Origin: Xanthomonas massiliensis
GTDB lineage: Bacteria > Pseudomonadota > Gammaproteobacteria > Xanthomonadales > Xanthomonadaceae
Length of the DNA: 64,000 nucleotides
Direction of reading: 5' to 3'
NCBI RefSeq assembly: GCF_900018785.1
Contig: NZ_FCOY01000006.1
Coordinates: 62,001 to 126,000 of the forward strand
Shown here: one piece after another, positions 1 to 8,845 of the stretch
Position numbering within the stretch: position 1 is the stretch's first letter
Layout of the letters: the number at the start of each line of letters is the position of its first letter
Notes under the pieces: model-generated
Seen by the model: the letters and a program-made list of their open reading frames with translations, nothing else
The model's database searches: none
Told to the model about the DNA's origin: nothing
Made by a program: the position numbers and the translations under genes

Positions 1-1
1 C

Positions 2-1389
2 GTGTTCGGCCCGCTGGCCTCGCCCAACCGCGAGCACTACTGGCGGCTGCTGTGCCGGCTGTTCGACGAGTACTTCGGCCCGGACGCGCCGGTGCCGCCC
101 AGCCACGGCTTCCAGCGCCGCGAGATCGTCGCCGCGTTCGAGCGCTACCTGCTCACCGACGACCCGTGGCAGGACGAGGACGGCACCGCGCCCGACGCGC
201 CGCTGGCCGCGCGTGCCAACGCCATCTACGAGCGCTTCCGCAGCGCCGGCTGGCTGCGCCAGGAGCGCATCGGCGCGCGCGAGATGGCCAGCATGGTGCC
301 GGCGGTGGCGCAGCTGCTGTCCACCCTGGTGGAGTTCGCCGAGCGCGGGCCGACCTACGTGTCCGCGCGCATGCGCTCGGTCGAGCTGCAGCTGCAGCAG
401 GTGGTCGAGGGCCGCGCCGGCGGCGACGTGCTCGACGAGGCCGCCGACCAGGCGCGGCGGCTGCTGGTGGCGCTGTCGTCGATGAGCCTGCAGGTGCGCG
501 AGCTGATGCCCGAGCTCAGCCGCGCCGAGAGCACCGCGCAGTTCGCGCGGCAGTGGTTCGAGCGCTACGTCGCCGAGTTCTTCATCGGCGACTACGCCGA
601 ACTGCACAAGGCCGACCACCCGCTGGCGCGGCGCAGCGCGATCCTGTCGATGGCGCGCGCGCTGGAGGCTGGCGGGCGCGCCGAGGCGCTCACCGCCTGG
701 TACCGCGAGCACGCCACCGGCGGCGACGAGGCACGGGCGCGGGCGCGGCTGTCGCGCAGCCTGCGCCGGCTCGGCGAGATCGACCGCATCGAGGACTACC
801 TGCAGCGCCTGGACGAGGACATCCGCCAGGCCAACCGCCGCGCGCTGGCGTTCCTGGACTACCGCCTGCGCGCGCCCGACCGGCTCGACGCGCTGCTGCG
901 CCGCGCCTGCCGCGGCGCCCAGACCGCGCCGGCCGAGGCCCTGCGCCTGGCGGTGGCGCCCGGCGCGCTGATGGACGCCGAGCGCCTGCGCGCCCCGCAG
1001 CGCCGCCCGGCGCCGATCGCGCGCAGCGCCAGCCGCGCCAGCTGCTCGGGGGTGGGCGGGAGCTGGCGCGGCTGGCGCTGCTGCGGCGGATCAAGCGTGC
1101 GCGGCTGGTCACCCCCGAGGACATGGCGCGCTATGTCGGCCGCCACCTCGACGGCGCCGACCGGGTGGACTCGCAGGCGCTGTCCATCGCCAGCATCGGC
1201 GACCTGCGCGCCTACCAGTGCCTGCTCACCGCCGCCCTGCGCAGCCACCGCGCCGGCGGGCTGCGCCGCGAGGATCCGCTCGGCCGGCTGCTGCGCGGCT
1301 TCACCGTCGAGCTGGCCGGCGCGACCGACGACAACGACTTCCTGCGCGCCCCGCGCTTCGTCCTCCACCGCATCGGCAAGACCGCATGA
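2..1389 (+). pseudogene. jetA: Wadjet JetA (MukF-like kleisin), 5'-truncated by the window and frameshifted
   Basis: JetA is the kleisin-like subunit of the Wadjet SMC complex, which recognises and cleaves invading circular plasmids. The first visible residues (FGPLASPNREHYWRLLCRLFDEYF) match the family's N-terminus, so only a few codons are missing at the window edge. The reading frame beginning at position 2 looks like JetA to about 1020. After that the protein-like sequence (LARLALLRRIKRARL, then VTPEDMARYVG) continues in the other frame to a stop at 1387-1389. A one-base loss or two-base gain is therefore needed somewhere in 1020-1060; a run of five G at 1048-1052 is the obvious place. 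It could be a real inactivating mutation or an assembly error. The stop overlaps the next gene's start (ATGA), as in an intact jetAB operon. Family identity is recognised from the residue pattern and the order of the neighbours. Confidence 0.72.
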
Positions 1390-2063
1390 AACGCAGCTGG
1401 AAAACCCTGAGCCAGGCCTCCGGCCTGTACACCGAGGCCGACTTCGAACGCACCGCCTACCGGCTGGTGGTCGAGCAGGTGCTGTACTCGGCCGACCGCA
1501 ACGCGCGGGTGGCCTACCGCATCGTCGAGGAATTCTTCGAGGACTTCGTCGCCGCGCTGGCGCCGCTGGGCATCCGCCTGGAGCGCAACGCGCACTACCG
1601 CTACGTGGTCGCGCTGCCCACCCACGGCGAGGGCGTGCCGGTGTCGCTGGAGGAGACCCTGCTGCTGCTGGTGCTGCGCCAGCGCTTCGATGCGGCCATG
1701 CGCGAGGGCAGCATCGAGGACCAGGGCGAGGCGGTGGTGGAGCTGCCCGAACTGCAGCAGGCCTATCCGGAACTGACCGGCCGGCCGATGCCCGAGGTCG
1801 GCACGCTGCGCGCGCTGGCCCGCACCCTGCGGCGCTGGGGCTGCGTGCGGCTGGTGGAATCCGAGCCTGACGAGGCGCAGCCGTTCCACCTGCGCGTGCG
1901 CCCGGCGATCGTGGAGATCGTCGGCGAGGCCTGGCTGCAGCGGCTGGACCAGCACAACCGCGACGACGAGGAGGACGAGGATCCCGACGCCGACGGCCCG
2001 CGCGCGGACGTCGTTGCCGCCGACATCGACACCGGCCTGGAGGACGACGATGCAGCAGCTTGA
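1386..2063 (+). CDS. jetB: Wadjet JetB (DUF4194, MukE-like subunit)
   Basis: A protein of 225 residues of the DUF4194/JetB type, the MukE-like winged-helix partner that binds the JetA kleisin in the Wadjet plasmid-defence complex. The central part (about 15-190) has the family pattern with the segments FERTAYRLVVEQVLY, HYRYVVALP and TLLLLVLRQRFD. The C-terminus is a strongly acidic, low-complexity tail (DDEEDEDPDADG and on) of about 35 residues. The ATG at 1386 overlaps the jetA stop, and the gene's own stop lies 11 bases inside jetC, so translation is tightly coupled. Position between JetA-like and SMC-like genes is the main support beyond the residue pattern. Confidence 0.8.
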   Translation: MKRSWKTLSQASGLYTEADFERTAYRLVVEQVLYSADRNARVAYRIVEEFFEDFVAALAPLGIRLERNAHYRYVVALPTHGEGVPVSLEETLLLLVLRQRFDAAMREGSIEDQGEAVVELPELQQAYPELTGRPMPEVGTLRALARTLRRWGCVRLVESEPDEAQPFHLRVRPAIVEIVGEAWLQRLDQHNRDDEEDEDPDADGPRADVVAADIDTGLEDDDAAA

Positions 2064-5000
2064 ACGCGTGCACCTGGTGCAGTTCTTCCTGTTCGAGGCG
2101 CAGACCCTGGAGCTGGACGCGACCAGCGCCATCATCGCGCCCAACGGCGCCGGCAAGAGCGCGCTGCTGGATGCGCTGCAGATCGTCCTGCTCGGCGGCG
2201 ACCGCAGCCGCATCCGCTTCAACGCCCAGGCCGGCGGCAGCGCCCGCGCGCGCACCATCCGCGACTACTGCCTGGGCACCTACCGCCCGGGCGAGGGCGG
2301 GCGCAAGCGCCGCACCGCCACCACCTACATCAGCCTGGTGTTCCGCGACAGCGACAGCGGCGAGACGCTCACCGCCGGCATCGGCCTGGGCGCATCGGTC
2401 GACGAGCCCGAGCACCGCATTCACGGCCTGTACCTGCTGCCCGGCGTGGCGCTGGCGCGCGAGGACCATCTCGAGCGCCAGGGCGATGCGGAGCTGCCGC
2501 TGGCCTGGACCACCTTCCGCCAGCTCGCCTCGCAGCGCTGCAAGGCCGCCGGCGGCAAGGCCGAGTTCCCGCCCAACGCCGAGCGCTTCCTGCGCGAGTT
2601 GCTGCTGCGCCTGCGCGCCGCGCCCACCGCGCAGCCGGATCTGGCCGCCTACCGCAAGGCGTTCCAGAACGCGCTCAACCTGCAGCGCGTGGAGGACGTG
2701 GACCTGTTCGTGCGCACCCTGGTGGCCGAGGACCGGCCCACCGACATCGCCCGCTTCCGCGGCCTGCTGGAGAGCTTCCGCCTGATCAAGGAGAAGATCG
2801 AGCAGGTCGAGCGACGCATCGGCGAGGCCGAGGCGGCCGAGCAGCAGTACGGCCGGATCGCCGCCCAGGCGGTGCGCGCCGCCTCCGGCCGCGCGCTGGC
2901 GGCCGAGTACCGCCGCGACCTGCTCGGCGAGCAGGTCGAGCTGGCCGAGCAGGCGCGCGAGGCGGCCACCCTGGCGCTGGCCGACGCCCGCCACCGCCTG
3001 GCCACCGCCCGCGGCGAGCGGCAGGCGGTGGAGGCCGAGCTGGAACAGGCCCGCGCCCGCCTGCAGGGCAGCGACGGCTATGGCGCCCGCGCCGCCTACG
3101 ACGAACTGGCCGGGCGCGACCGCGCCGAGCTGGCGCAGATCGGCCAGGAACTGGGCCGCCAGGTCGGCTTCGCCCGCGACCAGCTGGCCGCCGCGCAGGC
3201 GCTGGACCTGCCGGACCTGCCGGCCGACACGCTGGCGCGCGCCAGCGCCCCGTGGCGCGACTGGGCCGCGCAGCTGCAGGCCACCGCGGCCGAGGCCGCG
3301 CTGCCGCTGGCGGCGGACACGCTGCACGCGCAGGTGCGCCAGGCGCTGGCCGCTGCCGCGCCGGTGGTGGCCGCGGTGTCCGCCCATGCCCACCAGCTGC
3401 ACGGCGCGCTGCAGCAGGCGCGCGAGCGCCGCGACACCGCGCGCCGCAACCAGGCGCGGGTGCAGGCCGGCCAGGCCGAGCTGCGCGCCGACGTGGCGCG
3501 GCTGATGAACTACCTGCAGGACGCCGGCATCGCCGCGCGCCCGGTGTGCGACCTGGTGCGCATCGCCGACGTAGCCTGGCAGCCGGCGATCGAGGCCTAC
3601 CTGCGCAGCCACGTCGAGGCGCTGCTGGTGCCGGCCGCGCAGGAACAGCAGGCGGTCAGGCTGTACCGCTCGCTGCAGGGCGCGCGCGCCGTGTACGGCG
3701 TCAAGCTGGCGCTGTCCAGCCACGGCGAGCGCCGCGGCGGGCGGCCCGAGGACGGCAGCGTGGCCGCGCTCGTGGAGGGCGACGCCGACGCGGTGGCCTA
3801 CCTGCGCCGCCAGCTCGGCGAGCTGCGCTGCGTGGACAGCGAGGCCGAGCTGGTGCGCTCGCGCCAGGGCCTGACCCGCGACGGCCTGGTCGCCAAGGGC
3901 GGCGGCATCGAGCGCCGCCGCCTGCCCGGGCCGGCCGAACTGCGCATCGGCGCCGGCGACCAGCGCGAGCGCGCGCGCATCCTGCACGAGGAACTGGAGG
4001 AGGCCGGGCGCGAGGTGCAGCGGCTGGAACCGCTGGCGCGCCGCGCCGAGGCCGCGCGCCACGGCCTGGCCCAGCTCGGCGACGCCGAGGCGGTGGCCGG
4101 TGCCATGCATGCGCTGCTGCTGCGCCACCGCCAGGCGCTGTCGCACCTGCACGCGCTGCAGGCCGGGCAGGAGGAAGGACAGGATCCGGACCTGCTGCGC
4201 CTGGGCGAGCAGGTGCGCGGCCTGCAGGAATCCCTGGCGGCGGTGCAGCAGCAGGTGGAGGCCGGCGTCGGCGACGAGCGCGAGGCCGCCGGCGCACTGG
4301 CGCGCGGCGAGCAGCTGCTCGAGGGCCTGCGCGCCGAGCAGGACAAGGTCGCGCGGCAGGCGGTGGCCGCCTTCGCCGACCCGGAGGTGGACGCCAACCG
4401 CGTCGAGCGCCTGCGCGAGGAACTGGACGCCAAGCTGCCCACGCTGGAGGAACGCGCGCAGCGCTGCGAGGAGCGCGCCCGCGACGCCGACGCGCAGCTG
4501 TCGCGGCTGCTGCCGGAGGCGTGGAGCGCGCTGGCCCAGTACGCGCGCGACCACGGCCTGGCGCCGGACTTCGACGCCGCCGACTGGCGCGCCGCGCGCA
4601 CGCTGCTGCACGAGGACCTGCAGCGCCTGCGCGACACCGAGCTGGTGCAGCACCGCGCCGAGGCCGAGCAGGCCTACGCCACCGCGGTGGACACCTTCCG
4701 CAGCGGCGTGGCCTCGGCGCTGTACGACAACTTCGTGCGCCTGAAGCAGCAGATCGCCACGCTCAACCGCACCCTGCGCGCCAGCCCGGCGTTCTCCAAC
4801 AACGAGCGCTACCAGTTCCACTACGAGGTGGTGCCCGAGTACCAGGCGCTGCACCGCTTCATCCAGCGCGCCGCCGACCTGGGCGGGGAGGACACCCTGT
4901 TCGGCAGCGCCGGGCAGGTGCCGCCGGCGTTCCGCGAGCTGGTCGAGGACAGCGCCAGCGCCGGCGGCCTGGCCACCTCGCCGCTGGACGACTACCGCCG

Positions 5001-5475
5001 CTTCTTCCGCTTCGAGGTGCAGATCCGCCAGGAGGACCGCGTCATCGGCTCGCTCAGCGACCGCATGCGCTCCGGTTCCGGCGGCGAACACCGCGCGCCG
5101 CTGTACGTGATCGCCGGCGCCGCGCTGGCGGCGGCCTACGGCAAGAGCGAGGCGCACCCGGGCGGGCTGGGGCTGATCCTGCTCGACGAGTTCGGCGACA
5201 AGATCGACGCGCAGAACGCGCGCGCGATCACCGGCTACCTGCGCTCGCTGGGCCTGCAGCTGGTGCTGGCCGCCCCGGACACCGCCCAGGGCACGCTGTC
5301 GGGCGTGCTCGACAGCTACATCGAGCTGTTCCGCGACGGCGACCTGCTGCAGGTCGAGCGCATCGAGGTCAAGCCGGCCGCGCGCGAACTGCTGCTGTCC
5401 GACCAGTTCGACCTGCACCCGCAGCTGCTGGAGGCCGAGACCGCGCGCATCCGCCGCGAGCAGCCGGTGTCGTGA
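2050..5475 (+). CDS. jetC: Wadjet JetC, SMC-like ATPase
   Basis: A 1141-residue SMC/MukB-like ATPase, the motor of the Wadjet complex (DNA loop extrusion on circular plasmids before JetD cleavage). Walker A is APNGAGKSA near residues 30-38. The ABC signature-like GSGGEHRAPL is near 1008 and Walker B LGLILLDEFGDKID near 1040. Between the two ATPase halves are long Glu/Arg/Ala-rich coiled coils broken by a hinge-like segment near 480-620. Start ATG 2050 is inside jetB. Length and layout fit JetC rather than chromosomal MukB (about 1480) or SMC (about 1170 with LSGGE signature). No jetD-like gene follows; the next gene downstream is on the other strand. jetD may lie upstream of the window, since operon order varies among Wadjet types, or it may be absent. 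Confidence 0.85.
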   Translation: MQQLERVHLVQFFLFEAQTLELDATSAIIAPNGAGKSALLDALQIVLLGGDRSRIRFNAQAGGSARARTIRDYCLGTYRPGEGGRKRRTATTYISLVFRDSDSGETLTAGIGLGASVDEPEHRIHGLYLLPGVALAREDHLERQGDAELPLAWTTFRQLASQRCKAAGGKAEFPPNAERFLRELLLRLRAAPTAQPDLAAYRKAFQNALNLQRVEDVDLFVRTLVAEDRPTDIARFRGLLESFRLIKEKIEQVERRIGEAEAAEQQYGRIAAQAVRAASGRALAAEYRRDLLGEQVELAEQAREAATLALADARHRLATARGERQAVEAELEQARARLQGSDGYGARAAYDELAGRDRAELAQIGQELGRQVGFARDQLAAAQALDLPDLPADTLARASAPWRDWAAQLQATAAEAALPLAADTLHAQVRQALAAAAPVVAAVSAHAHQLHGALQQARERRDTARRNQARVQAGQAELRADVARLMNYLQDAGIAARPVCDLVRIADVAWQPAIEAYLRSHVEALLVPAAQEQQAVRLYRSLQGARAVYGVKLALSSHGERRGGRPEDGSVAALVEGDADAVAYLRRQLGELRCVDSEAELVRSRQGLTRDGLVAKGGGIERRRLPGPAELRIGAGDQRERARILHEELEEAGREVQRLEPLARRAEAARHGLAQLGDAEAVAGAMHALLLRHRQALSHLHALQAGQEEGQDPDLLRLGEQVRGLQESLAAVQQQVEAGVGDEREAAGALARGEQLLEGLRAEQDKVARQAVAAFADPEVDANRVERLREELDAKLPTLEERAQRCEERARDADAQLSRLLPEAWSALAQYARDHGLAPDFDAADWRAARTLLHEDLQRLRDTELVQHRAEAEQAYATAVDTFRSGVASALYDNFVRLKQQIATLNRTLRASPAFSNNERYQFHYEVVPEYQALHRFIQRAADLGGEDTLFGSAGQVPPAFRELVEDSASAGGLATSPLDDYRRFFRFEVQIRQEDRVIGSLSDRMRSGSGGEHRAPLYVIAGAALAAAYGKSEAHPGGLGLILLDEFGDKIDAQNARAITGYLRSLGLQLVLAAPDTAQGTLSGVLDSYIELFRDGDLLQVERIEVKPAARELLLSDQFDLHPQLLEAETARIRREQPVS

Positions 5476-5634
5476 ATCGCCGGGCCGGTGCCCGCGGCAT
5501 GCCGGAACGCGACCGGCCGGGACCGCGGCCCGCCGGCAGCACGGGTGGGCACGGTGCCGATGCGGCAACGATCGCGCCGCTTCCGGCTTTCCGTGGCTTC
5601 GCTATCGCCCGCCGGGGAGCGGGAGGGCGCGGCT

Positions 5635-5661
5635 GCCCGGCTTGCCGGAGGCCGGGCGTTT
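5635..5661 (+). terminator. Weak hairpin terminator between convergent jetC and the IclR gene
   Basis: GCCCGGC (5635-5641) can pair with GCCGGGC (5651-5657) across a nine-base loop and is followed by GTTT. It sits in the 185-base gap between two convergent genes. The T-run is short, so this is only a possible terminator. Confidence 0.35.
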
Positions 5662-6476
5662 CAACCGCGATAGCCCAGTGCGGCCGAGATCTGGCTGGCG
5701 GTCTCGCGCAGGGCATCGACGTTGGCCGGGTCCGGTTCGGACGGCAGGAAATGGATCGAGCCGACGATGGCGATGGTGCCGAACAGGCTGCCGTCGGCCT
5801 GCAGCAGCGGCGCGGCCAGGGCGTTGATGCCGGTGTAGAGCTCTTCGGGAGCGTCGGCCCAGCCGCGCCGGCGCACCAGGTCCACCTCGCTGCGCAGCCG
5901 CTCCGGATCGGTGATGGTGCGCTGGGTCAGCCGTGGCAGCGGGGCGGCCAGGGTCTGCTGCAGCACGCTTTCCGGGCCGAAGGCCAGGACCACCTTGCCC
6001 TGCGCCACCGCGTTGAAGGGGAAGCGCGTGCCGGGACGCAGGCTGATCTCCACCGGCGCGGTACCGCGCAGCAGGTCGATCACCGCCACTTCCGTGCCGC
6101 TGAAGCTGGAGACCACCACGGTCTGGCCGATCCGGTCGCGCAGTGCCTGCATCGACGGCTTGGCCAGGGTCATGATGTTGAAGTGCCGGCTGCAGGACTG
6201 GCCGAGCAGGTACAGCTGCCAGCCGACCTGGTAGGCGCTGGTGCGTGGATCCTGGACCACGTAGCCATGCTCGCGCAGGGCCGCCAGGTGGCGATGCATG
6301 CGCGCCTTGGGCATGCCCAGCTGCTGGCCGAGCTGGGTCACGCCCAGCCCCGTCGGCGAGGCGACCAGCGCCTCGATGATCTTGAGCGAGACGATCGCCA
6401 CCGGCATGGCGTTCTCGCCGGGCGGAAGCCCGGCGGGCGCGTCGGGCGTGGCGGGCGTGGAGGTATCGGCAGTCAT
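5661..6476 (-). CDS. IclR-family transcriptional regulator of the aromatic catabolic cluster
   Basis: A 271-residue IclR-type regulator. It has an N-terminal winged helix-turn-helix (LGVTQLGQQLGMPKARMHRHLAAL, about residues 40-70) and a C-terminal effector domain (PGTRFPFNAVAQGKVVLAF and GINALAAPLL are typical). IclR proteins of this kind usually sense an aromatic acid or a pathway intermediate and control the adjacent catabolic operon. The chosen start is ATG 6476; an in-frame TTG lies three codons upstream. It is on the same strand as the cupin gene and faces away from the MFS/meta-pathway operon. Two palindromes in the divergent promoter region (7262-7340) are its likely operators; this is inferred from position only. 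Confidence 0.87.
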   Translation of the reverse strand: MTADTSTPATPDAPAGLPPGENAMPVAIVSLKIIEALVASPTGLGVTQLGQQLGMPKARMHRHLAALREHGYVVQDPRTSAYQVGWQLYLLGQSCSRHFNIMTLAKPSMQALRDRIGQTVVVSSFSGTEVAVIDLLRGTAPVEISLRPGTRFPFNAVAQGKVVLAFGPESVLQQTLAAPLPRLTQRTITDPERLRSEVDLVRRRGWADAPEELYTGINALAAPLLQADGSLFGTIAIVGSIHFLPSEPDPANVDALRETASQISAALGYRG

Positions 6477-6546
6477 GGCCAGCAAGCGGGGACGGGCCGA
6501 CTAGGCTAACCCAGCGCCGGCCCGGCGTCTCGCCAGCCGTGACAGC

Positions 6547-7224
6547 TCAGATCGCCGGCAGGGCGATGAAGCGTTCGGCGAACACGCGGTAGCGCTGCGT
6601 CTTCGGGGCGCCGGCGTCCTCCGCGCGGACGTAGCGGATCGAGCTGAGCCCCTTCAGCGGGCGCGGCAGCAGGAAGCAGCGCACGAAGGCGGTCGGCCCG
6701 GCTTCCGTGGTCGGGGCCAGCACCGGCGCGTGACCCAGCTCGAACCAGGCCTCTCCGGCCTCGTGCACATGGCGCTGGCCGAGGGTCTCGATGGCGATCT
6801 GGCCATGATGCACGACGCGGATGCCGGGGCCCTGGTGGACATGGGTCAAGGCCACGCCGCCCGGCGGGAACGCCACCCAGTCGCAGCGCATCAGCCAGTC
6901 GAAGCGCGGGTCCAGGTCCACCGGCGACTCGAGCAGCAGCCTGCTGGTCGTGGCCGGTGCCGAGGGCAGGGCCGCCGTGGCCGGGCGCTCGGCCAGGTCC
7001 AGCTCCCATCGCCACAGCAGGGTCGGCGCGGCGTCGTTGCGCAGGACCAGCGTGCCGTCCACCACGTGGCCCTGGTCGGTGTCGAGCAGGCGGCCGCCAC
7101 TGGCGTCGTCGGCCATCAGGCCGCCCTCGCGGACGTAGAGCGCGCGCGGGACATGGGGCAGGAAGACCGGCGGGCAGCCGGCCGGCAGCCGGTCTTCGTA
7201 CAGGCGGAGCGAGAGCACGGGCAT
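6547..7224 (-). CDS. Cupin-domain protein, function unknown
   Basis: A 225-residue protein with one recognisable cupin core. Motif 1 is about THVHQGPGIRVVHHG (two of the usual metal-binding His, the Glu not obvious) and motif 2 about GEAWFELGHAPVLAP. Cupins of this pattern (HQGPGIR, WFE-G-PV-A) are found beside catabolic operons; none I can recall has an assigned reaction. The start at 7224 is supported by a strong AAGGAGG ribosome site 7 bases upstream; earlier in-frame starts lack one. It is divergent from the MFS transporter and probably shares its operator region. It could be an accessory enzyme or a sensor for the substrate. I would not call it a dioxygenase without further evidence. Confidence 0.68.
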   Translation of the reverse strand: MPVLSLRLYEDRLPAGCPPVFLPHVPRALYVREGGLMADDASGGRLLDTDQGHVVDGTLVLRNDAAPTLLWRWELDLAERPATAALPSAPATTSRLLLESPVDLDPRFDWLMRCDWVAFPPGGVALTHVHQGPGIRVVHHGQIAIETLGQRHVHEAGEAWFELGHAPVLAPTTEAGPTAFVRCFLLPRPLKGLSSIRYVRAEDAGAPKTQRYRVFAERFIALPAI

Positions 7225-7261
7225 GGGGAAGCCTCCTTGGTTTACCGAAAGTAATACGTTT

Positions 7262-7340
7262 TGTATCGATGATCGATACACTAGACCATGGTACGGGTGT
7301 TTCATCCGGTATTACCGCATGTACGATACATTGGTATCGT
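7262..7340. promoter_or_regulatory. Divergent control region with two inverted-repeat operators
   Basis: The 158-base gap between the cupin gene and the MFS gene holds two palindromes that share the core GTATCG. TGTATCGATGATCGATACA (7262-7280) is a perfect 9+1+9 repeat. ACGATACATTGGTATCGT (7323-7340) has 7-base arms with a 4-base spacer. Their centres are about 60 bases apart, on one face of the helix at six turns. They are the natural candidates for the nearby IclR regulator. The assignment is an inference. Confidence 0.55.
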
Positions 7341-7382
7341 TCATCGAAACATGTATATCGATCCCTCGGGAGGGGATGCCCC

Positions 7383-8642
7383 ATGGCGCAGATACGGCCG
7401 CTTCAGCAGCAAGCCCTTGGCAACGACCGCTGGTGGCAGGGTGCCACCCGCCAGCAATGGCACACGTTCGGCTCGGCCTACCTGGGCTGGGCGCTGGACG
7501 TGATGGACCTGATGCTGTTCGCGATGGTGATCAAGCATGTCGGCGCGGACCTGGGTTTCGACAAGTCCGCGGCAGGCATGGTGGTGTCGGCCACGCTGCT
7601 GGCCACCGCCGGCGGCGGCCTGGTGTTCGGCTACCTGGCCGACCGCATCGGCCGCGCGCGCTCGATGATCCTGAGCATCATCTGCTATTCGGTGGGTACC
7701 GCCCTGTGCGGCCTGTCCGACAGCCTGGGACAGCTGATGCTGTTCCGGATCATCGTCGGCCTGGGCGTGGGCGGGGAATGGTCGGCAGGCTCCGCGCTGG
7801 TGTCCGAGACCTGGCCGGCGCGCCATCGCGGCAAGGTCATGGCCTGGGTGCAGAGCGCGTTCGCGGCCGGCTATGCCATCGCCGCGATCCTGGCGGCGGT
7901 GATCGTCCCGCTGGGCGGCTGGCGCTGGGTGTTCGTGGCCGGCCTGGTGCCCGCGCTGCTGGGCTTCTACGTGCGCCGGCATGTGGAGGAGCCGGAGATC
8001 TGGGCCCGGCAGGAGCGCCGCATGGGGTTCGGCGAGACCATCCGCACCCTGTTCACCGGCCACGCGCGCAACACCTTCGTCGGCCTGGCCTTCACCACGG
8101 CGGCGATGTGCGGCTACTGGGGCCTGTTCACCTGGATCCCGACCTACCTGGCCACGCCGGTGGCCGCGGGCGGGCCGGGCCTGGACCTGGTCAAGTCCAC
8201 GGTGTGGATCGTGATCATGCAGGTCGGTGCCGCGCTGGGCTACATCACCTTCGGCTACATCGCCGACGTGATCGGCCGCAAGAAGGCCTTCATCCTGTTC
8301 TTCGTCTGCTCGGCGCTGGCGGTGCCGGTGTTCGCCATCCTCAAGCAGCCGGCGGTGCTGATGGTCTTCGGCATCGTCGTCGCCTACTTCGGCACCGGCT
8401 TCTACAGCGGCTTCGCGCCGACCTTCGCCGAACTGTTCCCCACGCGCGTGCGCGCCACCGCGCAGGGCTTCGTCTACAACGGCGGCCGCGCCATCGCCGC
8501 CATCGCCCCGGCGCTGATCGGCTTCCTGGCCAATGGCTACGGCGTGGGCATCGGCCTGGCCGCCACCGCCGGCTTCTTCGCCCTGGCCGCGCTGATCGTG
8601 GCGCTGTTCCTGCCGGAGACGCGCGGCGTCGAACTGACCTGA
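7383..8642 (+). CDS. MFS transporter (organic/aromatic acid:H+ symporter type)
   Basis: A 419-residue major facilitator with about 12 hydrophobic helices. The loop 2-3 motif is GYLADRIGRARS and the matching motif in the second half is GYIADVIGRKKA, with RIIVGLGVGGEWSAGSALVSE between them. The GGEWSAG pattern is typical of the sialate/lactate/aromatic-acid symporter branch. Start ATG 7383 follows a GGGAGGGG ribosome site at 7368-7375. It is the first gene of an operon encoding the lower meta-cleavage pathway, so it probably imports the acid that feeds it. The substrate is inferred from context only. Confidence 0.85.
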   Translation: MAQIRPLQQQALGNDRWWQGATRQQWHTFGSAYLGWALDVMDLMLFAMVIKHVGADLGFDKSAAGMVVSATLLATAGGGLVFGYLADRIGRARSMILSIICYSVGTALCGLSDSLGQLMLFRIIVGLGVGGEWSAGSALVSETWPARHRGKVMAWVQSAFAAGYAIAAILAAVIVPLGGWRWVFVAGLVPALLGFYVRRHVEEPEIWARQERRMGFGETIRTLFTGHARNTFVGLAFTTAAMCGYWGLFTWIPTYLATPVAAGGPGLDLVKSTVWIVIMQVGAALGYITFGYIADVIGRKKAFILFFVCSALAVPVFAILKQPAVLMVFGIVVAYFGTGFYSGFAPTFAELFPTRVRATAQGFVYNGGRAIAAIAPALIGFLANGYGVGIGLAATAGFFALAALIVALFLPETRGVELT

Positions 8643-8656
8643 AGGAAAGATCCCCC

Positions 8657-8845
8657 ATGCCCATCATCCATGTGACCCTCGTCCAGGGACGCGACGAGGA
8701 CAAGATCCAGCGCTTCATCCGCGAAGTGGCCAGGCTGGCCGCCGATACCCTCGATGCGCCGCTTCAGACCGTCCGGGTGATGGTCGAGGAGGTGCCGCCG
8801 ACCCGCTTCGCGGTCGGCGACCGGCTCAGGAGCGACCCGGCATGA
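8657..8845 (+). CDS. dmpI: 4-oxalocrotonate tautomerase
   Basis: A 62-residue protein, the exact usual size of 4-oxalocrotonate tautomerase, starting MPIIHVTLVQGRDEDKI. After Met removal the N-terminal Pro is the catalytic base. It converts 2-hydroxymuconate (enol) to the conjugated keto form, 2-oxo-3-hexenedioate (4-oxalocrotonate), in catechol meta-cleavage. Arg in the QGRDEDK segment matches the usual substrate-binding Arg. Its stop overlaps the next gene's start (ATGA at 8842-8845), so it is cotranslated with the hydratase. A GGAAAGA ribosome site precedes it. Confidence 0.9.
   Translation: MPIIHVTLVQGRDEDKIQRFIREVARLAADTLDAPLQTVRVMVEEVPPTRFAVGDRLRSDPA

Noticed and set aside
2050-5475. 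Chromosomal MukB or SMC as an alternative for jetC
   Set aside because: Protein too short for MukB, no standard SMC LSGGE signature, and the neighbours match JetA and JetB rather than MukF/MukE or ScpAB.
859-5568. A very long open frame (over 1500 codons) on the minus strand opposite jetABC
   Set aside because: Composition is dominated by Ala, Arg, Gly, Leu and Gln without domain patterns. It is the expected shadow of a GC-rich gene, and jetC on the plus strand has clear ATPase motifs.
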